Part shown: positions 13,843 through 24,333 of the stretch, piece after piece
Position numbering within the stretch: position 1 is the first letter of the stretch
Layout of the letters: each line of letters opens with the position of its first letter
Assembly (NCBI GenBank): GCA_030737875.1
Contig: CM060910.1
Coordinates: 616,975,303-617,039,302 of the forward strand
DNA: 64,000 nucleotides
Direction of reading: 5' to 3'
Source: Allium sativum
Taxonomy: Eukaryota; Streptophyta; Magnoliopsida; Asparagales; Amaryllidaceae
Translations under genes and position numbers: made by a program
The notes under the pieces: model-generated
Told to the model about the DNA's origin: nothing
What the model saw: the letters and a program-made list of their open reading frames with translations, nothing else
Database searches by the model: none

Positions 13843-13845
<3 letters not shown>

Positions 13846-14515
13846 GCCTGAATAGAACGCGCCGCGCCGCGGTAGTTTGTGAATTTCTACAATTGACTTC
13901 AAATGGACATTGCGGGAGATCCGACCGCCAGATTATCCTAAAACCAGAACCTTTGGGTTCGTATCGAAAAGAGCTTTTTAACAAATATTAGAGATTTGAA
14001 ATCTAACGGTTGGATTTGGAATTATGTCCAAATCAAATTTGGAAAAGGTCGCTGTAAGTGCAGGTCGATGGTCGTTGATGGAAATCGACTGTACGGGCCT
14101 TGATAAGATTATTAAAAATATTAATAATTAGTGTAAAATCATAAGAAATGATTTGTGAAGAATTGGGATGAAAACTCCATATTTGAAAAGATAAAAGTAG
14201 ATTTTTATCGAAATGAACTAGTTTTGAACTAGAATAATAATTTATTTATTTTTAAAATAAATAAATTGGATTTGAAATGATTTTGAAAATAAATAGGATT
14301 TCCAATAATTGAATTGGAATGGATTTGAATCGAAATCATCTTCGGAATAGTTCGATGTTGGATTTCGTGATTATACAGATGTTGTTATGGAAATTTGAAA
14401 GATATATTTATATCGTTATTTCCTATACGATATTTGTTGGTCGTAGAATTTGATATTGAATATAAGCCGATATATTTTTTATTCAGAGCCTTGTATTTAA
14501 TATCAAATGTGATTT

Positions 14516-14971
14516 GGGTTTGTCGTGAATGGTGTCTTCATTAACACTGTTCTTAAACCCAATTGAGAAAAAGATTAAATCTTTTTATTTATGTTTAATG
14601 AAGTGTACCAATTAAATGGTATTTAATTGGAATTGAATTTGAATTGATTTTTGGGTTTATCGTGGGCGGTGTTTTAAATAACACTTGTTCTTTAACCCGA
14701 TAATTAATGGAATGTGATTTTGGGTTGTCGTGAACGGTATCTTCAATAATACTGTTCTTAGACCCAACTGAGTTAAGAAAATCAGAAACTAATTGGAGAT
14801 TAGTTAAGTTGAATGGTTTCTTGGGTATTGATCTGATGTTGGTTTCGGCCTTCGGGGTTAATACTTAGGGAATTGCTCACTTGCTATTTTACGGTTAAAA
14901 GCTAATAGAATGTGATGTGATTTTGGGGTTTATCATGAACCGTGTTTTAAAAGACATCGGTTCTTTTACCC
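14516..14971 (+). repeat. Four stem-loop-like units in LTR A
   Basis: Units at 14516-14560, 14653-14698, 14722-14765 and 14926-14971 share an outer GGGTT...AACCC-type arm pair and an inner GTGT...ACAC-type pair. Unit 3 has GTAT with AATAC instead of GTGT with ACAC, and the outer arm changes from GGGTTT/AAACCC to GGGTTTA/TAACCC, which keeps pairing. Unit 4 is the weakest. Counterparts occur in B, C, D and the minus LTRs. No function is known. Confidence 0.6.
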
Positions 14972-17155
14972 TGTTAAAGATTAAAACTAAGTGTAGTTTT
15001 AATGAATCTTTAATTAGATTAAATTGATCGAGAATGGAGTATCACCAGTTTTGCTCCAAGCGATACTTAAATCTTTAATTAGATTTGAATGTGAAATGGT
15101 AATTGAATTTACCGATAACACCGTGGTGTTAGATATGAAGTATTACTAGTTTTACTTCATAGGATGAATTGGTTGGGATTGGGAAATTAAGACAAATGAT
15201 TTCTTCGGTAAGGTTCGTTAATCCCGGCTAGTTTGGATAAACCATAATTTGGTTTGAATTGATATTCAAAAGAAGATTAAAGAATAAATTTAAAAGAATT
15301 TATCTTTGATAAAATTAATGGGTACCTTTCCCTAAGAATGTGAAATTTAGAAACTAACTATACGTTAGCTAAGAAGAATGGTTTCCTGGGTATTGATCTG
15401 ATGTTGGTTTCGGTCTTCCGGGTTAATATTTGGGGAATTATTCTCTTGCTAATTTACGGTTAGTGACTGATGAATTGGAATGAGGCGTATGTTGTGTTTG
15501 TGTAATACTTGTTTATTATATAGGCGAGTTATTCAGAAAGACCGGGTTTATCTCATTTTGAATAACGGATTCGACGATTAGTCGAAGATCAAGACGGTGG
15601 TTGAAGACCGGAGGTCTTCACGTCGTTTGGATAATTACTGATGATCTTGATTGGGTTGTACACCAAAGAGGAGGGAATCAGTTGGTGATCGTCCAGACGT
15701 ACTTGGAGATCGATGGATATGCGAGGTACAAGGTGCCTCCGGTTTCGTTCAGACCCAGAACGGACTTGTAAATGGACTGTGTATTTGACATTGGATTTTA
15801 TTCAGTGTGATTGATTTCTATTAAATATATATCTGTTTGGCGGCGGAGAATGTATTCTCTTGCTTAACGCCCTTCTCTGAGACGTACGAGCTCAGAGGTT
15901 ATATATTGATGGATATGAAACGCATGGAGTGAATTGCCTATGTGGCAATATGATCAAGTCTTCTGTTAAAAAGCAAAGTCTTGTGGTTGACGATCAAAGC
16001 ACGGCCTGTGTGGCATAGCTTTGTGTAGCGTTGATTCACGAGCCTCACACCCCGGTTGTGAACCAAAAATGGGAGAGGACCTCAGGGAGGACATGCGTTT
16101 CTTTCTAGCTAGAAGTGGCGTCAGTGGTTTTACACGCCCTGACGAGTTTGACTTATGTGGTTGTTGCTGTTGCGAGGCGCCTCAGATATATTGGTGACTA
16201 TGTGGAGCCAATGGAGTCATTCGTTGGCTGGTTTACGCCCCAAAGGGCGGGGAAACGCCGTGTTCAGGCATAATAATCCACATCGGTGGACCGGCCCTGA
16301 CGCTCCAAGGGTCGATGCGTTCTGTCCCTGAGATATAGGCTAGATTGTCTCGAATTCGGTAAGGACGATCCCTTGCCTTGGTTCACAGATGGAAATCCGA
16401 CTTCCAATACGTGACTTTGCAGTTTTGATTGTAGATCCTAGTATGGCGACATAGTGGGATGGGGCACTTATGTCGTCTATGATTGATACTTATGATTGAA
16501 ATTGTTTTGACACTATACACTTATAGTAATAAAAGATGAAATTTAGCGTATCAAGCATTCTTGGCTATTATAAGGTAAAACCCTATCCTCCGGCTTGTGT
16601 TGCATTGTGTGATGGGAACTGGGTCTTATAATAGCTTCATTGTTCTTTATTTAGCATTGCGCTGTTGTTTTATGCACTGGTATTCTTGGAAGGAAATCCA
16701 TTCTGTGTTATACGACGTGGTACCTTGATTTACCTAACTTTAAAATAAAGATTAATAACTGTTTTAGTTCTCACTCCAGTCACATGACTGACCTGGAGTT
16801 TATTGTTTTAACCTAAAATCTGGGTGCCCTTATTTTCCGCACGGGCAGCTAGTAGTTTTGGTTTTGCAGATTTATATTCACCAGATCTTGGTTTACAGCT
16901 GGATTGATATCCAGAAAGCTCTGCATCTGTATATCTCTTTCAGTTGTGTATTGTATTGTTTTTCCTCTGTAGTAATTTATTGTAATCTCTGATATTTATC
17001 GAATGTATTTTATTTGTTTATACTCTGTATATTCTTGTATTCTGATGAAATTGTTGTAATATACAATGAAATGTTCTTCTGTTTGCATTATGATTTGTCT
17101 TGTCCTCAACTCAATCCGTGATTTCCCGTAAGGGGGATTTCGAGTCGTAACAGTT

Positions 17156-17167
17156 TGGCACCAGAGC
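17156..17167 (+). other. Primer binding site 1 (degenerate)
   Basis: TGGCACCAGAGC lies 3 bp after LTR A. It differs at two positions from the TGGTATCAGAGC seen at the other two boundaries, which is complementary to the 3' end of plant initiator tRNA-Met. Confidence 0.8.
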
Positions 17168-17260
17168 TTTGGTTTACAGGGCTTGAGAACAAGACACATT
17201 AGAACCATATGAAAGAATTCATCAGAGATTGGATTAGTAATATCCAATGAGAATGACTCA

Positions 17261-17265
17261 TTAGT
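17261..17265. repeat. Left TSD (ATTAG) of nested solo LTR
   Basis: ATTAG at 17261-17265 and GTTAG at 20386-20390 flank the insertion. The empty sites in interiors 2 and 3 read CGTTAGAGATGGG, so the target was GTTAG and the left copy has one substitution. Confidence 0.8.
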
Positions 17266-17776
17266 GTAGCACCCCGTATATTCTATAACAGTAAAATTCA
17301 CAAATTAAAATATAATTAATTTCAAACCAAAGAATTAAGGGAAACGGGATACACCATTTCGTTCGTCTCGGAATTCTGCTTGAGATAGAGTCCGAGTTTG
17401 CGTAAAACGGACTTCGTATGAGGGAGATATGACCTCCGGAATTTTCAGAATTCAATTTAAAATTCAAACAGGCAGAAACAGTTCAGAAAAGCGAATTCAA
17501 ATTCAAAATGGGACCCAGATTGGGCTGGGTGGGAATTTTCCGCCCAAGACCCAGGTCGACTGCGTAGTCGACCTGGGGGTCGACTGGGTAGTCGACCTGG
17601 CCCCTGAGCCAGGTCGAACCCAACCCCTCCTGGCTGGCCTGGTCTGTGCTTGGCCGAATTTCTGGACTTTGTCTTGTCACTAGGGCTTATGTGTCAAGTC
17701 TTGATTGGTTTCTCTTTAAAACGAACGGCTTATATTAATCTAAGCTCCATCGACGGCTCTAATCAATTCACAAACT

Positions 17777-17787
17777 CTATAAAAAGG
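17777..17787 (+). promoter_or_regulatory. TATA box of the 17266 solo LTR
   Basis: CTATAAAAAGG lies about 510 bp into the LTR. Equivalent elements occur in the 3' LTR at 62161 (CTATATAAA) and on the minus strand near 60951-60963 (CTATAAATA). In the 5' LTR it is eroded to CTAAATAAA near 49939. Confidence 0.6.
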
Positions 17788-18002
17788 ACCTAAGACTCCA
17801 CCTAATTCACATAAATAAAAATGAGAATGGAGCTGTCATGCTGCTGAAGAAAGACTAGGAATAGCCGTCAAGTCGAGAAACGATTAGGAGTTGATTCAAA
17901 AGCTTAAAGCCACGACAATTAAATCAAAACAACGCCTACAACAAAGGATAGCATCTCCAAATTCAGAATTCAGAATCCTGAATTGAAGATTCGTCATATG
18001 CT

Positions 18003-19997
18003 GTAAATAGAGTGCTATTCCGATGTGAATGAATAATTGAGATTTGATCTGTGTAAAATGAGAAATGGAATTGTACTTAATTTATGGTGATGATAATTCA
18101 TAATTGTATGTTGCTATGATTCTAATTATGAATAGATTTGGGATGTTGCGGTATAATGATGTTAGATCTATTGGATATTTGCAAGTATATGATTCATGTT
18201 GAAAGTTAACAACTATATGTTTGTGGTAGTTTATTACAACCAAGTTGAGACTCATGCAAGTATATGATTCACCATTATGCCAACATGATTTTAGATCCTT
18301 CTATGTATATTTGTATGATCATTTTTAGTGTAGTTGGATCCATTTGGGTATTATGATTCATATGAATTTATGTTGAAATAGGCATTATAATTCAAGTAAA
18401 AACCATACTTTTGTATTAGTGACAAAAGTAAGCATCTTTGTGAACTTGTGTTGACTCTATGAACATGACTAGATTACGTTAGGTGTTATGCCTAATTGAA
18501 AATATGTTTTAGGCCTATGTTGTTATCAAAATCATATGATAATATATGTGACACATAAGTAAGTTAGATTCACATTTTAAATGCAAGTTTACATGACTAG
18601 ATTAAAACCATGATTCATGTTTAGGTATGTTTTATGTCAAGATTATATGCTATTACAATGCAAGTTCACAAGTGCCTAATTTATGTTAATTAGATCGCTA
18701 TGTTGCAAGTTCATGCGTTCACACACCCCTCTTGATGTTACTTAGGATATATAAACACCATGTTCTAAGCCTCCCCTTTTTTATGTGGCTAAGTTGGGCT
18801 TAAATGTTAAGCCCAACATATCTTATAATATATCGAACGTATAAAACGGGGGTAATGACGTTGGGTTAAAAATATAAAACATATGTGTTGGCATGTTTGA
18901 CGCATGCCAACGACCTTGAGAACATTTAAGTGGTATAAATTAATTTTACCCAATAAAGATGAATTTGAATAATGGGCTGCAAATATTTACATATAAAAAG
19001 AAAAGAGACAAAATATGTAAACTTAGAAAATACGATGTGTTTAACCCGAGGTGGGATTGCGTTGTGACATAAACCTGCCCGGACCCGCCCGGCTGTCCAG
19101 TAGTCACAACAATACCTATCCAATGTGGGTGGTTAAACATTGAGCCCAATAAAGACCCGAGGTTAGACTGAGTTATGACGTAAGACTGCCTGGACCCAAC
19201 CAGCAACAGGCAGTCACAACAATACCTGTCTAATGTGAGTGGTTGAGGCTTTAATAAGACAATTAAGGCTGAGTCAGGATTGATAGGATTAAGTAAATTG
19301 AATTAATACTTAACCAAATTGAACATGCTAAACTATACAGACTGATTGGGGGTTAGGTTTACAGAACACTTAACCAACTTAGCATGTTGGCTAGAAATAG
19401 AAAACCTAGTAGCGGGGGACCCTTTTCAGCAGTAACCCTACAAGGTGTATCAGGATACCCTGAACTAGGCAGGGTGGGGCACGATTACTGGGCTGACTGT
19501 AAGAGGTCAAATCGACGGCGGTGGTGCAGTAGCGTAGGTTCTAACGGGGTGCGGGCGTGCACACACTCGGGCATAGAAAAATTAGGCACTGGGCACCATT
19601 AGTATACCTGTGCATTCTAGAACTGTGTCGGGCCGCCACCATGGGACTTGATACACCCCATGGTGGGACCAGCATAGGTAGCTACAACATCGGGGGCCGT
19701 AAGACACATGTAATTATGCGAGTAGGAGCCGACCATTAGAAACGGATCACTTCACCCTGATTATGGGGTGCCTACTTGGAACTAGTTAATAGGGGTGCAG
19801 AGATTAATATGGGGTACGATAGTATATTCGACTCTAGACAACTTAACTTAGTTTATGGTGCTTCCCCATTTCCAGTTTATACTTATCATGCTCTTTTTCT
19901 TATTCATAGACTGAATAGTCCTAGACTTACTCAGGCTTTATGTCTGACTCTACTTTTCTTTCGTCTTCTTTTCTTTCGTTCCACCCCCCCCCCCCAG
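18003..19997 (+). other. Possible LTR leader intron, solo LTR 17266
   Basis: Donor-like GTAAAT at 18003 and an acceptor made of CTGAC (19944-19948), about 40 nt of pyrimidines and CAG/G (AG at 19996-19997). The same acceptor layout occurs in three other LTRs of the family (see 50165-52118, 57640-60735 and 62903-62939). The acceptor is convincing as a motif; the donor is weaker. There is no transcript evidence. Confidence 0.45.
19041..19243 (+). repeat. Doubled CCCGG-rich block in solo LTR
   Basis: Two diverged copies (about 19041-19131 and 19150-19243) each have a gene-like order of motifs: CCCGAGGT, a GACRTAARMCTGCC segment, GGACCC, then TCACAACAATACC and YTAATGTGRGTGG. The same pair occurs at 51040-51252 and, inverted, at 59440-59640 and 63790-64000, so the duplication predates the spread of the family. 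Confidence 0.75.
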
Positions 19998-20385
19998 GTC
20001 CACGGGGAGGGAATACCGCAGCTTGACCAGTTTCACATCCAGCTTGAAGAGAGAGAATGTATTGCTTGGATTTCTTTCATTTTGGACTATGGCTTTGGAT
20101 AGAAATTATGGGAACTTATGCAGTTTACTTATGTTTTTATGCTTCTTTAAGTTATGAAATCAAGACAGTTATGGAAATGTAATGTTTTTTTGAAGTATTG
20201 TAAGACAATTATGGTATGGTTTGTGTAACACGTATTTTGATGAAATAAAAGTTGCTGTTGTTTCCGCTGTTCAAAAATATGTGTAATTATATCTGTCTTG
20301 TGTATCTGTGACTTTTACCTATAAACCTCCACCAAAATTAAGGCATTCCCTTTGTGAGTGACCTTAACGGAGGTGGGGTGTTTCA

Positions 20386-20390
20386 GTTAG
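20386..20390. repeat. Right TSD (GTTAG) of nested solo LTR
   Basis: Pairs with ATTAG at 17261-17265 and keeps the unmutated target sequence. Confidence 0.8.
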
Positions 20391-23067
20391 AGATGGGATC
20401 AGTAGTATCCTAAAACGAGTGTGAAATGTGTTGTTTTTAAAAAATTAAAATGTAAACAAATTTTGTTTTGAAATTTAAATCGTTTTATACGTATTTGAAT
20501 ATTTATATTAAATTAATTTGGACAATCCAATATATAAAGATTTTGCATATACGCGTTGCAAACGTGTATTTGAAGTTTTAATGTACTGGATAGTTATAGA
20601 ATCACACTCTAGTTGCCCGGGGATAATTCTGGTGACGAGGCACCATCGCCAGTATTTATTTTCGAGTTTTGAAAGTGAGATTTCTACATATTTCCAATTG
20701 ACTGGTGTGAGAACCAAAACTAGATAGGCTTATTGTTGTGATTTGGCATCAAATATATGATTTTTTTGACTATATATCAAAGTTATGAATTCGAAAAGCT
20801 AATCAACTAATTGATTGATGGTTGTGTTGTTTAATTATTGTTTTGATTAATTAAATGTTGAACCTTTAGTCAAATTGAACCAAATAGTGAGTTGTATTGA
20901 AAATTAGTCGCATTTGCATGCATATACATGTACTTACATTGAACAGGTCATAGCAAGGAGGCTAGAGCAGAAGAATAAAAATTTTTGCCCGACAAATAGG
21001 TACATGTTTACTAATTTCTTGGGTTTTTGATGATTTTATGAGTCGACTGGCTAGCCGCTTGGCTATTTCTTTTTCTTTTTGGATTGATGAGGGCCATGGG
21101 AGGCTATTTGAAATATCCTGAAGTCCCCGGTGCAGGGGAGGCTATGGCGAAATTTTTCGAAAATTTAGGGTGTTAGCCAAATTTTTGAAGAATATGAAAA
21201 GCTCTTAGAAACTGAAAAGTTGAAGAACTTAAGCCGTAGAGAAAGCAATGAAAGTTGAGTTGATTATAGTTAAACAGCTTTCGGCTTCGTTTCTTTTCGG
21301 GGATGAAAAGTTTTAAGTGGGGGAGATTGTAATAACCCGGAAATCCGAGCCAATTTAAAATTTTAATTTGGCAATTTTAATGAATTTTGAATATTTAAAA
21401 TAAATTATTTTAAATAATATCGACAAGAAATTTATTTTGAATAGAATTAGAATGTATGTATTTATTTGAATCGTCGTTAGAATATAAATATTTTATTTTA
21501 AATATAAAAGGAATTGGAAATGGCGCGGTAGTTTGAAAATTCGATTTGAAAGTTCAAATGAATGTACAGGAATAAAAATAAACCGTATTTTAGCGAAACC
21601 AAAAATATTAGAATCTATTTGAGAATATCTTTCCAACAAATCCGAAAAAACGAAATTTCATAGCAGGGATAAAAAGTTACGTCTAGTTGAAAATTCAGAA
21701 AAGTTGATATGGAATTCTGGCCCTTAAAAATGGAAATTTTGCAAACGACCTCGGATTTCGACAAAACCACTTTTGTTGGAACTGTGATGTCAAGTTGTTG
21801 CTACGTTTCAAAGTTCGTAATTTTCTGAATCAATATATGAGCGTGGCACAGGAAAACGCGTTTGACCAGTTTTAGTTTATTTTAATCGACTAGAAAATGG
21901 CCATTTTTCAAACAGTCTTAGAATTCGATGAAATTAGTTTTGTTAGGACCGTATCGTCAATACAAAACTAGAAAATATTTTTCCAGAATTTTAGAGTCCG
22001 TATGTGGCCCCGGTAAATCGAAATGTGCGTTCAAATTCTATATATAGAGTTATATTTTGTTTTTGACGAAAACTGATCGAAATGGTCGAATCATCTTATG
22101 ATACATATTCCATTGTGTTCAGAATGGGGGTATTATGCTAGGGACGATAGTCGGTAGACTCGAGTCAGGGCTTGAATGAAAAGTCAACGTGCTAAAGAAA
22201 AATAAGAATATTAAATTATTAAATATATTTAATATAAACCCCCTCTCTGTTTTTTCTCTCTATTCATTAAAAATCGAGATCTAAAAAAAACCCAGTTGAA
22301 GTTCCCGTCGCCCTCCCTCCCTACGACGACCGCCGCGCCCAGTCCAGCACTCCCTCCGCCTCCCTTCTCCGATCAACCCACGACCCCCCACCCTTCGATC
22401 TCGTGAAGCCCCTCAAACCCAAACACCCCCACCGCGAACCCTAGACGCGAGACTGCCGGCGCCGCCTCCGACCACACCTCATCACTGCACCGACTACCTG
22501 CGGACCCCCCCCCAAGAAGCAACTTCGATTTTTGGCTAAAGGTCAGTTTTATAATTTTTAATTTACCTATTTAAAAACTGAATTTTATTAGTTAGTTTAA
22601 TTTATGTACATAACTTTATAAAATCTGACTTTAATACATATTTCAGCGAATTGAAATGGTTTGATTTTATTTACAAAGCTATGATTTTTATTTAGACAAA
22701 GATTTGATTTTTAACTTGAAAAAGATTAGATTTTTATGAATATAAAGGTGAGATCTTTATATATGTAGCGATTGTGAAATTGGTAATCTTTATTATATGA
22801 CACCGTTATAAAATTAAAAAGACGTGATTATTAATGAAGTAAAGACGAGATCTTCAACGAAGTAAAAATATAATCTTTGGTGAAGAAAAAATATAATTTT
22901 TATATATGTAGTAGGGATATAAAAATACGATCTTTATATATAAAAAAATGTGATTTTTATATACAGAATGGCGAGAGAGAAAAATATTATTTTTATATCA
23001 TAGGAAGAATAAAAATCTGATTTTTATTTGTGTAGAGTAATAAAAATATGATTTTTATTATATTACT

Positions 23068-23270
23068 AGCGAGATAAAAATATGATTTTTATTATATTAC
23101 TAGCGAGATAAAAATAGAATTTTTATCTATATAGTAGCAATGTAAAAATAGAATTTTTATCTATATAGTAGCGGTGTAAAAATAGAATTTTTATCTATAT
23201 AGTAGCGGTGTAAAAATAGAATTTTTATCTATATAGTAGCGGCATAAAAATATGATTTTTATATACTAGA
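23068..23270 (+). repeat. 34-bp minisatellite, LTR B
   Basis: Same unit as in LTR A. It begins with two ATAAAAATATGATTTTTATT-type units before the AGCGGTGT-type units. Confidence 0.85.
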
Positions 23271-24289
23271 GAATAGAAAATTGTGATTTTTATATATGTA
23301 GTGGCTGCGGACGATGAAATTGACAAAAGTCGAGAACGGCGAAGACTTCTACATATGAAGAGTCGTGGCGGTTGGTTTAGCTAGTCGGTGAGAACTCCTC
23401 AATTTTATTTCTATTTCTAGTTTGAAATATATACTAGGATGTAGAAGGTGTTTAGTAGCACCCGTCATCCACAGACCGTGGATGACTTGTTTGTTTGGTT
23501 GTTGTGTTGTGAAATTTGTTTGTGAGATGTGGAATGAAATAAAATATTTTATAGTGGAAAATATTTTATAGTTAAAAATATGATTTTTAACGTGTATATA
23601 AAATAAATAGTAATAAACTAATTAGACGATTTGTGTATATACACTGATTTGACTGATATTGATTGGGACGATAAATTTTACACATCGCCCAACTCCTCAA
23701 ATAAAATCTGTGTTTGTTGATTTGAAACCCCACACGGGTATTGGGATGTTATTTGACGTACACTAATCCCGATTTTTTAGCTGTATGTCAATCGATTGGT
23801 TGACAGACTGTGTAAGCATTAATTATTTATATTTAATGCTTATGCAGCTGTGTGGTGCACTCTGGATGATGGTTGATGATTTATCGTTGTTATTACCTAC
23901 ATGTGTTGTAGAAAATCCGTATAATTAACATTATATGGTGATTGATTGGGCCTCATTCCAATTTGGATAATAAGGAATATTATAAAATAAATTCATGTGT
24001 TGAATAGAATAAATATTCATGTGTTGAATAGAATAAACATTCATGTGTTGAATAAAAGCCGTGTTGATTAGATTTGCGCCATTTTAACGCGAACGATATT
24101 TATATTGATTTTATTCGAATATCGAAAAAGAAGGGATTTCAAAATATAACGTTTTGAAAATATCATCATTTATATATTGACGATATGGAATATTCAATTT
24201 AGATTTAGAAATTGAATAGGAAGTTGAGATCATTTTGAAAACGAATTTGAAACGATTTATATAATACGTTTTAAAAAAAAATCAACGAA

Positions 24290-24290
<1 letters not shown>

Positions 24291-24331
<41 letters not shown>
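24291..24331. repeat. (TA)n microsatellite, LTR B
   Basis: About 40 bp of nearly pure TA at the position homologous to 13791-13842. Confidence 0.9.

Positions 24332-24333
<2 letters not shown>

Larger units (their letters stand above)
10832..17152 (+). mobile_element. Giant LTR copy A (6.32 kb)
   Basis: Starts TGTAATAACCCGGAAATCC and ends GAGTCGTAACA. Order of internal landmarks: TATA-like TCTATATATAG at 11541; pyrimidine tract near 11740-11760; GC-rich leader at about 11800-12030; donor-like AAAG/GTCAGT at 12034/12035; a region rich in GATTTTTAT motifs; 34-bp minisatellite (12561-12770); TA microsatellite (13791-13842); serial stem-loop-like units (about 14500-15660); CTGAC motif at 16788; AG at 16848; then the end. 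No ORF shows a protein domain. Confidence 0.9.
17266..20385 (+). mobile_element. Solo LTR of Tekay-like family (3.12 kb)
   Basis: Starts TGTAGCACCCCGTATATTC and ends GGAGGTGGGGTGTTTCA. Its sequence parallels the gypsy LTRs at 49801-52495 and 61718-62549. Landmarks in order: GTCGAC-rich palindrome cluster (17548-17615), TATA box CTATAAAAAGG (17777-17787), donor-like GTAAAT at 18003, a doubled block with CCCGGACCCGCCCGG at 19041-19243, CTGAC at 19944, poly-C tract ending CAG/G at 19997, and AATAAA at 20244. No interior remains. Confidence 0.85.
17153..21327 (+). mobile_element. Interior 1, with nested solo LTR
   Basis: Only about 1.05 kb belongs to the element once the solo LTR (17266-20385) and one TSD copy are removed. 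It matches interiors 2 and 3. It ends in a polypurine tract (AAGTGGGGGAGAT, about 21315-21327) directly before the TG of LTR B. No gag or pol motif occurs in any frame; the longest frames run antisense and are not supported by any domain. Confidence 0.85.

Noticed and set aside
20508..20727. Overlapping frames on both strands in interiors 1 and 2 (also 27856-28128), which look conserved
   Set aside because: The conservation is that of duplicated retroelement DNA. The two strands are equally open, interior 3 breaks the frame, and no gag-like motif is present.
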